From the NCBI RefSeq assembly GCF_024198175.1, contig NZ_JAJVKV010000005.1, forward strand, positions 744,001 through 808,000: a stretch of DNA of 64,000 nucleotides, in the 5' to 3' direction. The position numbers were made by a program, and so were the translations under genes. Below, piece after piece: positions 56,383 through 64,000 of this stretch; the first letter of the stretch is position 1; each line of letters opens with the position of its first letter. Source of the stretch: Pyxidicoccus xibeiensis (GTDB lineage: Bacteria > Myxococcota > Myxococcia > Myxococcales > Myxococcaceae). The notes beneath the pieces are model-generated. The model saw nothing but the letters and a program-made list of their open reading frames with translations, was not told the DNA's origin and searched no databases.

Positions 56383-56407
56383 CGGACTTCAGCGGTACAG
56401 CCGACGA

Positions 56408-56851
56408 CTACTCGGCCGCGACCTCGACCTTGATCTTCGCCACGACCTCGCGGTGCAGGCGCAGCTCCACCTCGTAGCTGCCGAGCGACTTGATGGGCTC
56501 GGGCAGGTGGATGGCGCGACGGTCCACCGTCTGGCCCTGGGCAGCGACCGCCTCGGCGATGTCCAGCACGGTGACGGAGCCGAAGAGCTTGTCCTGCTCG
56601 CCGACCTTGCGCTTGATGGTGACCTTGATGTTGCCGATCTTCTTCGCCTGCTCCTCGGCCGCGCCCTTGAGCTTGGCGTTCCGGGCGGTGATGACGCCCT
56701 TCTCGTGCTCGAGCTGGCGCAGGTTCTGCTCGCTCGCCAGAACCGCCTTCTTGCGAGGCAGCAGGTAGTTGCGGCCGAAGCCGTCCTTCACGGTGACGAG
56801 CTCCCCGGACTTGCCGAGGTTCTCGATGTCCTCACGCAGAATGACCTTCAT
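56408..56851 (-). CDS. rplI: 50S ribosomal protein L9
   Basis: 147 residues, normal length. N-terminal [33 protein letters not shown] is the L9 signature, followed by the long connecting helix and C-domain. Binds 23S rRNA. 27 bp after rpsR in the rpsF-rpsR-rplI operon. Confidence 0.97.
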   Translation of the reverse strand: MKVILREDIENLGKSGELVTVKDGFGRNYLLPRKKAVLASEQNLRQLEHEKGVITARNAKLKGAAEEQAKKIGNIKVTIKRKVGEQDKLFGSVTVLDIAEAVAAQGQTVDRRAIHLPEPIKSLGSYEVELRLHREVVAKIKVEVAAE

Positions 56852-56878
56852 GTTCAGTCTCCTGTGCGGACCCGGCGG

Positions 56879-57301
56879 CTAGCCGACCACCGCGTTGTAG
56901 GGGAGGAGCGCGATGCCGCGGGCGCGCTTGATGGCGACCGCCACCTCACGCTGGTGCTTCGCGCAGTTGCCGGAGATGCGGCGGGGGATGATCTTGCCGC
57001 GCTCGGTGACGAAGTACTTCAGCGTCGCCTGGTCCTTGAAGTCCACCGAGGCGTTCTTCTCGGCGCAGAAGCGGCAGACCTTCTTGCGGCCGAAGCCACG
57101 GCCACCACCACGCTTGTCGTCGTCGCCGCCCATCCCGCCGCCGCGGTCGTCACGGCCGCCACGGTCGTCACGACCGCCGCGGTCGCCGCCGCGGTCACCA
57201 CCGCGCGAGCCGCCACCGAATCCACCACCGCCACCGCCACCGAAGCCGCCACTGCGGCCGCCGGAGGCAGCACCCGTCTTGCTCTCAGTTCCGTTGCTCA
57301 T
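56879..57301 (-). CDS. rpsR: 30S ribosomal protein S18 with RGG-rich N-terminal extension
   Basis: 140 residues; ordinary S18 is about 75-90. Residues 1-72 are a low-complexity Gly/Arg/Asp extension with repeated RGG/RDDRGG. The S18 core starts at RKKVCRFC. The core keeps cysteines (76, 79 and the later GNCAKH), as in zinc-type S18. Partner of S6 on the small-subunit platform. The 51-bp gap to rpsF is short. The extension may bind RNA, as RGG tails do elsewhere. Confidence 0.95.
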   Translation of the reverse strand: MSNGTESKTGAASGGRSGGFGGGGGGGFGGGSRGGDRGGDRGGRDDRGGRDDRGGGMGGDDDKRGGGRGFGRKKVCRFCAEKNASVDFKDQATLKYFVTERGKIIPRRISGNCAKHQREVAVAIKRARGIALLPYNAVVG

Positions 57302-57352
57302 GAGCGTTCTCGATTCCTGGAATGGTCCCTAGGGAGCTGACCTGCGAAGGCC

Positions 57353-57820
57353 TCAGGCCTCCTCGGTCGCATCCTCCTCAGCGTCGCCAACCGGCTCCTC
57401 GCTCCGGAACGGGCTCTCGCGCTCGAGGGGAGCGCCCGGACGGGTCTCCTCCACGTCGCCAGCCAGCTTCAGGTCCTCGAGGACCGGGCGGGACTCGGGG
57501 TCCACCTCGTCCGCGATCTTCACGGAGATGTACCGGGAGACCTCGTCGAGGTTGCGGAGGTTGCGCTCCACTTCGGCCACCAGCTTCGAGCCGCCCAGGT
57601 AGCTGGCGTGCACGTAGATGGCGCGGGGCTGCTTCGCCACGGGGAACAGGGTCTTCTTCTTGCCCCACACCGTGAAGCGGAGGAGCTTGCCACCCTCACG
57701 GCCAACGATGCCGCGGACGCGCTCCTTGAGCTTGTCCACGTTGTCGTCCGTCAGGTCCGGCTTGACCAGGAAGATGGTCTCGTACTCACGAAGCCGCGTC
57801 GCGGCCTGCGTCTCAGCCAT
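57353..57820 (-). CDS. rpsF: 30S ribosomal protein S6 with acidic tail
   Basis: 155 residues. S6 core at ~12-105 (REYETIFLVKPDLTDDNVDKL, RAIYVHASYLGG, NLRNLDEVSRYISVKI), followed by a ~45-residue tail rich in Glu/Asp/Ala. The ATG at 57820 has GGGGAGAG upstream. The leader before it is long (~210 bp from the promoter), and S6:S18 are known to bind leader motifs of their own mRNA in many bacteria. First gene of the operon. Confidence 0.96.
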   Translation of the reverse strand: MAETQAATRLREYETIFLVKPDLTDDNVDKLKERVRGIVGREGGKLLRFTVWGKKKTLFPVAKQPRAIYVHASYLGGSKLVAEVERNLRNLDEVSRYISVKIADEVDPESRPVLEDLKLAGDVEETRPGAPLERESPFRSEEPVGDAEEDATEEA

Positions 57821-58037
57821 GTTTTCTCTCCCCTTGGGGTCGAGTGCCCCCCGGTGAATCCGAGGAGCGGGGAAACGGTCGGCAAACCCAGGAGGGCCAC
57901 CGCCGGGGACAGGAAACCGCGCGCCCGTCACCTTCGCGCTACGTCCCGTGCACCAACACGGGAAGCTGTGAAAGAACATCCCACCGGTACTGCCTCTGGT
58001 GTGCGCAAGGCGCACCCCATCCGGTAGAGGAACGCGC

Positions 58038-58066
58038 CTTGTAAGGGGGGGCCCCCTCCAAGTCAA
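58038..58066 (-). promoter_or_regulatory. Sigma-70-type promoter of the rpsF operon
   Basis: Minus strand: TTGACT (58066-58061), 17-base spacer, TACAAG (58043-58038), a 5/6 and a 4/6 match to consensus. The spacer holds a run of GGGGG then CCCCCCC, able to form a stem. The start point would be near 58031, giving a ~210-base leader before rpsF with room for an S6:S18-binding control motif. I see no ORF in the leader. Confidence 0.65.
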
Positions 58067-58111
58067 GCGGCCGGGCAGTCTCTCCGTCCGCCCGGGGGGC
58101 AGGCGGGCTCC

Positions 58112-58687
58112 TCAGGCCTTCCGGTTGAACCGGTTCATCGCCACCGACAGGCCCTCGCGAATCCAGGTCTCCGTCATGTCCACCGCGCGGCCGATGAGCT
58201 CGTCCAGCTGGCGGCGCTCGCCGTCGTCGAAGTTGCCCAGCACGTAGCCGGACACGCGCTCGCGGGCGTTGGGGCCCTCCGGCTTGCCGATGCCGAAGCG
58301 CAGGCGGATGAAGGACTCGTCGCCCAGGCTGGCCACGGTGCTCTTGAGGCCGTTGTGGCCGCCGCTGCCGCCGCCCGCCTTGAGCTGGAGCCGGCCGAAG
58401 GGCAAATCGAGCTCGTCGTGGATGACGAGCACGTCCTCCACGGCGACCTTGTAGAAGCGCGCCGCCTCCGCCACCGAGCGGCCCGACAGGTTCATGTACG
58501 TCTGGGGCTCCACGAAGAGCACGCGCTCACCGGCCAGCGTGCCCTGGCCCACCTTCGCGGCGAACTTCTCCTGGTTGAGCTCCCCGCGCGCGCGGGGCAG
58601 CAGCGCCTCCACCACCATGAACCCGATGTTGTGCCGGTTCCGCTCGTACTCGCGCCCCGGGTTGCCCAGCCCGACGATGAGCTTCAT
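58112..58687 (-). CDS. pth: Peptidyl-tRNA hydrolase
   Basis: 191 residues. Frees tRNAs from dropped peptidyl-tRNAs. [22 protein letters not shown] (catalytic His19), [20 protein letters not shown] and [12 protein letters not shown] are diagnostic. It lies between rplY and rpsF, and its ATG is 78 bp past the rplY stop; the order prs-rplY-pth recalls that of Bacillus. Confidence 0.96.
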   Translation of the reverse strand: MKLIVGLGNPGREYERNRHNIGFMVVEALLPRARGELNQEKFAAKVGQGTLAGERVLFVEPQTYMNLSGRSVAEAARFYKVAVEDVLVIHDELDLPFGRLQLKAGGGSGGHNGLKSTVASLGDESFIRLRFGIGKPEGPNARERVSGYVLGNFDDGERRQLDELIGRAVDMTETWIREGLSVAMNRFNRKA

Positions 58688-58765
58688 GGAAGGCTCCTGA
58701 AACGAGAACGGGGCCAGCCCCTCTTCGGGCCAGCCCCGCTCCAGTGGGACTGCGTGAGGCGAAGA

Positions 58766-59458
58766 CTACTTCTTCGCCGCCGGGGCCTTGGCCGCCGCGG
58801 CAGGAGCCGCCGCCTTGTCGCCCGCCTTCGCCGCCGCCGGAGCCGCAGCCGCCGCTGCGGGGGCCGCAGCCGCCGCCACCGGAGCCGCCTCGGCCGCCTC
58901 GGGCGCGCTGAGGACCGCCACGGTGTAGTTGACGTTCGTCTTCACGGACACGCCCGCGGGCAGCTTCAGGTCGTTGACGTGCAGCGCGTCGTTGATCTTC
59001 ATCGGCGTCACGTCCACCTCGATGCGCTCGGGGATGGCGTTCGGCAGCGCCCAGAGCGCGAGCTCGCGGCGGATCTGGGTGAGCAGACCGCCGTCCGCCA
59101 CGCCCTGCGCCTTGCCCACGAGCGTCAGGGGCACGTTCACCTTCACCTGCTCGTTCTCACGCACGTCCAGGAAGTCGACGTGGAGGATGTCGCGGGTGAG
59201 CGGGTCCATCTGGTAGTCCTTCAGCAGGACCTGACGGGTGCCACCTTCCACCTTGATCTGGATGAGGGTGTTGAACTTGTGCGGGGTGTTGATGGCCACG
59301 CGCACGGACTTGGGGTCCACGGCGATGTGCACCGGCTTCTCGAGGTGCTTGCCGTACACCACGGCGGGAACCAGACCCTGCGCGCGCAGGCGGCGGGCGG
59401 GGCCCTTGCCGGCGCCCTCACGCGCCTTGGCCTCGAGGGTGCTCTTGTCGACGGACAT
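58766..59458 (-). CDS. rplY: 50S ribosomal protein L25/Ctc-type with Ala-rich tail
   Basis: 230 residues. L25 N-domain ~1-95 (REGAGKGPARRLRAQGLVPAVVYGKHLEKP), followed by the TL5/Ctc beta domain (~96-185). The last ~45 residues are almost only Ala, Pro and Lys, a low-complexity tail. Binds 5S rRNA. Between prs and pth, as ctc in Bacillus. Confidence 0.95.
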   Translation of the reverse strand: MSVDKSTLEAKAREGAGKGPARRLRAQGLVPAVVYGKHLEKPVHIAVDPKSVRVAINTPHKFNTLIQIKVEGGTRQVLLKDYQMDPLTRDILHVDFLDVRENEQVKVNVPLTLVGKAQGVADGGLLTQIRRELALWALPNAIPERIEVDVTPMKINDALHVNDLKLPAGVSVKTNVNYTVAVLSAPEAAEAAPVAAAAAPAAAAAAPAAAKAGDKAAAPAAAAKAPAAKK

Positions 59459-59639
59459 GGAAATGCCTCACTGAAGGGGACTGCGGTTGCCACCAGTCAC
59501 CCTGGCGCCCTCGGCATCCTGCCCCGATGGCAGGCCCCGAAGACGGCGCCCTGGGGAAGAAGGGGACCGATGGAGGTGGGTGCACATGCCAGCCGGGAGG
59601 CTCGGAGTCAAGCCGCCCGGCGGGCAGACGGACGACGGC

Positions 59640-60590
59640 TCAGACGAACAGCGAGCTGAGCGAGTCGGCGCGGTGGATGCGGGCAATCGCCTCGCCGAAG
59701 AGGCGCTCGGTGGTGAGCAGGCGGATCTTCGAGCAGGCCTGCGCCGCGGGCGACAGCGGCACGGTGTCCGTGAAGACGACCTCTTCCAGCACCGAGTCGG
59801 AGATGCGCTGGATGGCCGGGCCGGAGAGGATGGGGTGGACGGCGTAGGCCACCACCCGGCGCGCGCCCTTCGCCTTCAGGGCGGCGGCCGCCTGGGCGAG
59901 CGTGCCGGCGGTGTCCACCATGTCATCCACCAGCACCGCGTCCTTGCCATTCACGTCGCCGATGAGGTTCATCACCTCGGAGGCGTTGGGGCGCGGGCGG
60001 CGCTTGTCGATGATGGCCAGGCCCGTGTTCAGCCGCTTCGAGTACGCACGGGCGCGCTCCACGCCGCCGGCGTCCGGCGACACGATGACGAGCTCCTGCG
60101 ACTCCGGGAAGCGCTTGCGCAGGTCCTCCAGGAACACCGGCGAGCCGTAGAGGTGGTCCGAGGGGATGTTGAAGAAGCCCTGGATCTGCCCGGCGTGCAT
60201 GTCCATGGACACCACGCGCTCGGCACCGGCGACCTCCAGGAGGTCGGCAATCAGCTTCGCCGTGATCGGCGTGCGCGGGGCGACCTTCCGGTCCTGCCGG
60301 GCGTAGCCGTAGTAGGGAATGACGGCGGTGATGGAGCCGGCGCTCGCCCGCTTGAGGGCGTCGCACATGATGAGCAGCTCCATCAGGTGGTCGTTGGCCG
60401 GCGGGCAGGTGGACTGGAGCACGAAGATGTCGTGTCCGCGGACGTTCTCGCCAATCTCGACGTGGATCTCCCCGTCGGAGAAGCGACCGACCTCCGCCTT
60501 GCCCAGCGGACGCTTGAGGTACTCGCAGATGCGATGCGCCAGGCCGGGATTCGAGTTCCCGGCGAACACCTTGAAGTCACGCGGCTGCAT
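59640..60590 (-). CDS. prs: Ribose-phosphate pyrophosphokinase
   Basis: 316 residues. Makes PRPP from ribose-5-phosphate and ATP. KVFAGNSNPGLA, GRFSDGEIHVEIGENVRG, MDMHAGQIQGFFNIPSDHL, and the PRPP loop VLVDDMVDTAGTL (~216-228). The ATG at 60590 fits the family start; a GTG at 60617 would extend it. 44 bp after spoVG. PRPP feeds upp, hpt and nucleotide synthesis nearby. Confidence 0.97.
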   Translation of the reverse strand: MQPRDFKVFAGNSNPGLAHRICEYLKRPLGKAEVGRFSDGEIHVEIGENVRGHDIFVLQSTCPPANDHLMELLIMCDALKRASAGSITAVIPYYGYARQDRKVAPRTPITAKLIADLLEVAGAERVVSMDMHAGQIQGFFNIPSDHLYGSPVFLEDLRKRFPESQELVIVSPDAGGVERARAYSKRLNTGLAIIDKRRPRPNASEVMNLIGDVNGKDAVLVDDMVDTAGTLAQAAAALKAKGARRVVAYAVHPILSGPAIQRISDSVLEEVVFTDTVPLSPAAQACSKIRLLTTERLFGEAIARIHRADSLSSLFV

Positions 60591-60634
60591 GGTGGGGCCG
60601 CTGACTAACCTGGACACGCGTGGAAGGGAAGTCG

Positions 60635-60934
60635 TTAGTCCAGATCGGCTGGCGCCGCCATGAGCGTCCCGGCTTGCGCCTGATGAAGGTGGCGCTCGTA
60701 CTCAATGAGGATGACGCGCTCCATCTGGCTGCGCGTATCCGCGTTGAGCGGGTGAGCTATGTCCTTGTACGTCCCATCTTTCCTCTTCTTTGCCGGCATC
60801 GCGATGAACAGCCCGGAGGAGCCGTGGATGACCTTCAAATCGCGTATGACGAAACAATGATCCAAGGTGATGGTGACGTACGCCTTGAGCTTGTCCTCTT
60901 CGACCGGAAACACCCGGACGTCGGTGATGTTCAT
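60635..60934 (-). CDS. spoVG: Septation regulator SpoVG
   Basis: 99 residues. MNITDVRVFPVEEDKLKAYVTITLDHCFVIRDLKVIHGSSGLFIAMPAKKR is the SpoVG signature; the family binds nucleic acid and affects septation and development. The ATG at 60934 is preceded by GGGGGGG. The in-frame extension to 61030 is not coding-like. The order spoVG-prs-rplY/ctc-pth is conserved in many bacteria. Confidence 0.95.
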   Translation of the reverse strand: MNITDVRVFPVEEDKLKAYVTITLDHCFVIRDLKVIHGSSGLFIAMPAKKRKDGTYKDIAHPLNADTRSQMERVILIEYERHLHQAQAGTLMAAPADLD

Positions 60935-61067
60935 GGTCCCCCCCCGAACCCGAAAGGTCGGAGCTGACAGGAAGCCTGGGACATACCGGGTGTAAAATGC
61001 AAGCGGGGGCCCGACTGACCCCGCGCCCAATGTTCAATTCACCGCCAGTCCGCTACCGGCCCGCGGG

Positions 61068-61439
61068 CTAGCGGAAGGCCGCCGGCCAATGCAGGACCAG
61101 GTGGGTAAGGAAGGCCAGGTGGTAGACGACGATGATGCCGTAGACGGCCGCGCCGATGCGGATGGCGATGCGGCTGGCCCTCAGGCGGCGGTGGAGGCAC
61201 AGGAGCCACAGGCCGGCATTCACGATGACCAGCTTGGAGAACATGAAGACCAGGGGCGACTGCTCGTAGGCAATCCGCATGAGCGGGTTGAGCTCCTCCG
61301 CCACCTCGAGCTGCAGGAAGAGGAGGGTGAACAGCCCGTCCAGCAGGTTCAGCACCAGCAGCGCCACCGAAGCCGGTGACACATAGAAGGAAGCCCTGCT
61401 CCACGTCGCGTCCTGCGTCTGCTCGATAGTCGCCGCCAC
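61068..61439 (-). CDS. Small DUF5658-like membrane protein
   Basis: About 123 residues. Three to four hydrophobic helices, with LNLLDGLFTLLFLQLEVAEELNPLM, the pattern of DUF5658-type proteins. A GTG at 61439 was chosen; the frame is open back to 61562, but that would overlap the divergent tdk start. Function unknown. Confidence in the start is low. Confidence 0.7.
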   Translation of the reverse strand: MAATIEQTQDATWSRASFYVSPASVALLVLNLLDGLFTLLFLQLEVAEELNPLMRIAYEQSPLVFMFSKLVIVNAGLWLLCLHRRLRASRIAIRIGAAVYGIIVVYHLAFLTHLVLHWPAAFR

Positions 61440-61560
61440 GCCCCACCCCTTCCCGTTCCCGACCGCCTCTGGGCGGGCTCCCTTCAAGACGCTTGCCAGC
61501 GCGTTTCCGGGCTCCCGGAGAGCAGGCGGGCGGACGGGCCCTGGCCTGGGGGGACCCCTC

Positions 61561-62247
61561 ATGGAATGGGCGGCGTTGAAAGTTGACTCCGGTGGGGGCG
61601 TGGCAGACTATCCGCGCCCCTTCCGGGCCCTGCCAGCCGAGCGTCCCTTGCACCAATTCCCCAAAGATATCGGGTGGATAGAGGTCATCTGCGGCTCGAT
61701 GTTCTCCGGTAAGACGGAGGAGCTGATCCGCCGTGTGCAGCGCGCCATCTACGGCAAGCAGAAGGTCCAGGTCTTCAAGCCGCGCATCGACAACCGGTAC
61801 GACGAGACGCTGGTGGTGAGCCACTCGCAGCTCAAGGTGACCTCCACCCCCATCGACCGGGCTGAAGAGATTTTTTACCGGCTCTCGGCCGACACCCAGG
61901 TGGTGGGCATCGACGAGGTGCAGTTCTTCGGGGTGGAAGTGGTCGCCGTGGTGGAGGCGCTGGCCAACAAGGGCCTGCGCGTCATCTGCGCCGGGCTGGA
62001 CCAGGACTACCAGGGGCGCCCCTTCGAGCCGATGCCGCAGCTGATGGCGGTGTCCGAGTACGTCACGAAGGAGCTGGCCATCTGCGTGGTGTGTGGGAAT
62101 CCGGCCAATCGTTCCCAGCGGATTGTTTCGAGCGGGGAGCGCGTGGTGGTGGGCGCCGCGGGGGCGTACGAGCCGCGCTGCCGCAAGTGCCACGTCAAGG
62201 AGCCGACAGAGGGGACTCCGCCGCAGACGCTGAAGCTGTTCGACTGA
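61561..62247 (+). CDS. tdk: Thymidine kinase
   Basis: 228 residues. Type II TK: P-loop GSMFSGKT (45-52), DEVQFF, and a lasso/zinc part with CVVC and CRKC. Salvages thymidine. ATG at 61561 has GGGGGGA 6 bases upstream but adds ~30 residues to the usual start; GTG 61600 and TTG 61648 (just before HQFPKDIGWIEVICG) are alternatives. First of three nucleotide salvage genes. Confidence 0.93.
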   Translation: MEWAALKVDSGGGVADYPRPFRALPAERPLHQFPKDIGWIEVICGSMFSGKTEELIRRVQRAIYGKQKVQVFKPRIDNRYDETLVVSHSQLKVTSTPIDRAEEIFYRLSADTQVVGIDEVQFFGVEVVAVVEALANKGLRVICAGLDQDYQGRPFEPMPQLMAVSEYVTKELAICVVCGNPANRSQRIVSSGERVVVGAAGAYEPRCRKCHVKEPTEGTPPQTLKLFD

Positions 62248-62305
62248 GAAGCGCGAGAGTGCCGTCCGCGCCGCCTTCAGGCCCGGGCCGAGAGGAGCCG
62301 ACCGA

Positions 62306-63121
62306 GTGCGCGACACCCTGTACGCGAACGTTCCCTTCCGGCTGAACGAGATGACCCACCACTATGGACCGCAGGTCCACCTGGTGGGCAATCCGTTCCT
62401 CCTCTCCCAGCTGGCAACGCTGTGCTCGAAGGGCGTCATCCAGCCGCAGATCAACCGGCTGGTGGAGCTGCTCTACGCGGACCTGGTGAAGACGGTGGTG
62501 AACGCCGAGTTCCCCCGGAAGATGGTGAGCCTGCCCACGCGGATGATCGACTCGACGCCGCAGGGGCTCTACCAGGGCGAGGTCATCGAGCCCCAGGTGA
62601 GGGTGGTGACCGTGAACATCGCGCGGGCGGGCACGCTGCCGTCGCAGGTGGCGTATGACCTGCTGAACAGCACGGTGGACCCGGCGCTGGTGCGGCAGGA
62701 CCACATCATCATGAGCCGGATGATTGACGCGGCGCAGGCGGTGGTGGGCTCGGAGATTGGCGGCGCGAAGATTGGCGGCGACGTGGACGACGCCTTCGTC
62801 CTGTTCCCGGACCCGATGGGGGCCACGGGCGGCAGCCTGTCCACGGCGATTACGCTCTACAAGACGAAGGTGCCGGGGCGGCCCCGGCGCATCATCACCC
62901 TGAACCTCATCGTCACGCCGGAGTACCTCAAGCGGATGACGAAGGACCATCCGGACGTGGTCATCTACGCGCTCCGGCTGGACAGGGGCATGTCCCCGCC
63001 GGAGGTGTTCGGCACCGAGCCGGGCGCGCTCTGGGAGAAGGAGCGGGGCCTGGATGACCGGCAGTACATCGTCCCCGGTGGTGGCGGCTTCGGGGAGATC
63101 ATGAACAACGCCTACGTGTAG
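62306..63121 (+). CDS. upp: Uracil phosphoribosyltransferase-like protein
   Basis: 271 residues. PRPP-binding loop in LFPDPMGATGGSLSTAI (~166-182) and N-terminal RLVELLYADLVKTVVNAEFP fit UPRTase-type enzymes. It is longer than E. coli Upp (208) and has an extra segment after ~185. GTG at 62306, AGGAG about 9 bases upstream. Probably makes UMP from uracil and PRPP; related family members have lost that activity, so this is not certain. 58 bp after tdk. Confidence 0.82.
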   Translation: MRDTLYANVPFRLNEMTHHYGPQVHLVGNPFLLSQLATLCSKGVIQPQINRLVELLYADLVKTVVNAEFPRKMVSLPTRMIDSTPQGLYQGEVIEPQVRVVTVNIARAGTLPSQVAYDLLNSTVDPALVRQDHIIMSRMIDAAQAVVGSEIGGAKIGGDVDDAFVLFPDPMGATGGSLSTAITLYKTKVPGRPRRIITLNLIVTPEYLKRMTKDHPDVVIYALRLDRGMSPPEVFGTEPGALWEKERGLDDRQYIVPGGGGFGEIMNNAYV

Positions 63122-63135
63122 CGAAGGAGCAGGCC

Positions 63136-63669
63136 TTGGCGTTCTACGAGTCGCAAGTCGGCGTCCTGATTTCCGAGGACAAGTTGCAGGCGCGGGTGCG
63201 GGAGCTGGCGGCGGAGATTACCCGGGACTACGCGGGCAAGGACCTGACGCTCATCTGTGTGCTGAAGGGCTCGGTGTTCTTCGCCATGGACCTGGCGAAG
63301 AACATCGACCTGCCGGTGAAGCTCGAGTTCCTGGGAGTGTCCAGCTACCAGGGCGGCACCGAGACGACGGGCGAGGTGCGCATCACCACCGATGTGAGCA
63401 AGCCCATGGCGGGCAAGAACCTGCTCATCATCGAGGACATCATCGACACCGGGCTCACCATGCAGTTCCTGCTGGAGAACCTGCGGGCGCGGCACCCGGC
63501 GTCGCTGAAGCTGTGCTCGCTGCTGGAGAAGCCGTCGCGGGCTCGGACGAAGGTGGACATCGACTACAAGGGCTTCGTCATCGATGACCACTTCGTCGTG
63601 GGCTACGGGCTGGACTACGCCGAGGTGTACCGGAACCTGCCGTTCATCGGCGTGATGAAGGGCAAGTAG
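63136..63669 (+). CDS. hpt: Hypoxanthine phosphoribosyltransferase
   Basis: 177 residues. Purine salvage: makes IMP (GMP) from hypoxanthine (guanine) and PRPP. CVLKGSVFFAMDL, SYQGGTETTGEV, PRPP loop IIEDIIDTGLTM (97-108), and the C-terminal VVGYGLDYAE. TTG at 63136 with GAAGGAGC about 6 bases upstream. 14 bp after the UPRTase gene, so tdk, upp-like and hpt form an operon. Confidence 0.95.
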   Translation: MAFYESQVGVLISEDKLQARVRELAAEITRDYAGKDLTLICVLKGSVFFAMDLAKNIDLPVKLEFLGVSSYQGGTETTGEVRITTDVSKPMAGKNLLIIEDIIDTGLTMQFLLENLRARHPASLKLCSLLEKPSRARTKVDIDYKGFVIDDHFVVGYGLDYAEVYRNLPFIGVMKGK

Positions 63670-63850
63670 GCTCGGGCGGGGCACTCAGGCGTGTCGAGGG
63701 CTCCTCATAGGTGCCGCCCCTCCAGGCATGGGGCGGAGTGTCCTGTTGTCATCGGGTTGCGCGTGCTCACCGTCCCTCGTGGGACTGCCTGTGTCGCGAG
63801 GCACCGGCCGTGATGCTCGCGGCGCGGGCCGTCGCGGGGTGAGGCTGCGC

Positions 63851-64000
63851 ATGCGTGCATCCAAGGTGAAGTCTGCTCCGGTGGTTGCCGGTAGCGAAGA
63901 GGCGCTTCGGAAGTACCTGGCCGAGCTCGTGGGCACGTTCGTGCTGGTGCTCGGCGGCGTAGGAGCGGCCGTGCTGGCGGGGGACCGCATCGGTTTCCTG
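63851..64000 (+). CDS. Aquaporin/MIP-family channel, 5' part
   Basis: The first 50 codons only; the gene runs off the window. After ~20 hydrophilic residues comes RKYLAELVGTFVLVLGGVGAAVLAG, the first membrane helix of AqpZ/GlpF-type channels (LAE-GTF-LV-GG). The NPA motifs lie beyond the edge. The ATG at 63851 has GAGG upstream. Confidence 0.75.
   Translation, partial: MRASKVKSAPVVAGSEEALRKYLAELVGTFVLVLGGVGAAVLAGDRIGFL

Noticed and set aside
57834-58111. A tRNA or small RNA gene between rpsF and pth
   Set aside because: No cloverleaf or clear terminator seen; the region is better explained as promoter and leader of the rpsF operon.

Overview
The window is very GC-rich, has little intergenic DNA, and carries genes typical of a myxobacterium of the Myxococcaceae (Myxococcus/Corallococcus/Pyxidicoccus type). 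Pointers are a C-terminal MYXO-CTERM-like sorting signal, an ECF sigma factor next to a TPR-tailed Ser/Thr kinase, many lipoproteins, and frequent 4-bp ATGA/GTGA stop-start overlaps. This is inferred from gene content; no database search was possible.

Layout. 0.06-4.1 kb: a lipoprotein, a CPA1 Na+/H+ antiporter and a TVP38-type membrane protein. 4.1-12.5 kb: an arginine operon on the minus strand (argF', argB, an M20 deacetylase, argH, argG, an unknown P-loop NTPase, argC), with argR divergent across an AT-rich operator region. The carbamoyltransferase looks like the N-acetylornithine type, so the pathway probably runs through N-acetylcitrulline. 12.8-22.8 kb: a secreted VWA protein in an operon with a response regulator and a sensor kinase, then a tolC/HlyD/RND efflux operon carrying a 104-bp tandem duplication at the first gene junction. 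23-26.2 kb: ECF sigma factor plus Ser/Thr kinase. 26.2-30.8 kb: a secreted decapeptide-repeat protein, a DUF885 lipoprotein and a surface protein with lipobox and MYXO-CTERM. 31-39.9 kb: glutaryl-CoA dehydrogenase, a methyltransferase, an M20 amidohydrolase, two GH13 enzymes, a luciferase-like flavin oxidoreductase and a DUF418 membrane protein. About 40.05 kb: a tmRNA-like acceptor fragment. 40.1-44.5 kb: a di-haem DUF1111 protein, a lipoprotein, a spermidine-synthase-like protein and a lipase.

44.6-53 kb: clpB with a possible leaderless promoter, a three-gene overlapping operon including DUF1844, thiE/C26 amidohydrolase/thiD-like, and dnaB. 53-56.2 kb: a LytTR two-component system coupled to an acyltransferase. 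56.3-61 kb: the conserved block spoVG-prs-rplY(ctc)-pth-rpsF-rpsR-rplI. 61-63.7 kb: a nucleotide salvage set (tdk, upp-like, hpt). The window ends inside an aquaporin gene. No rRNA, intact tRNA, CRISPR array, transposase or integrase was recognised.
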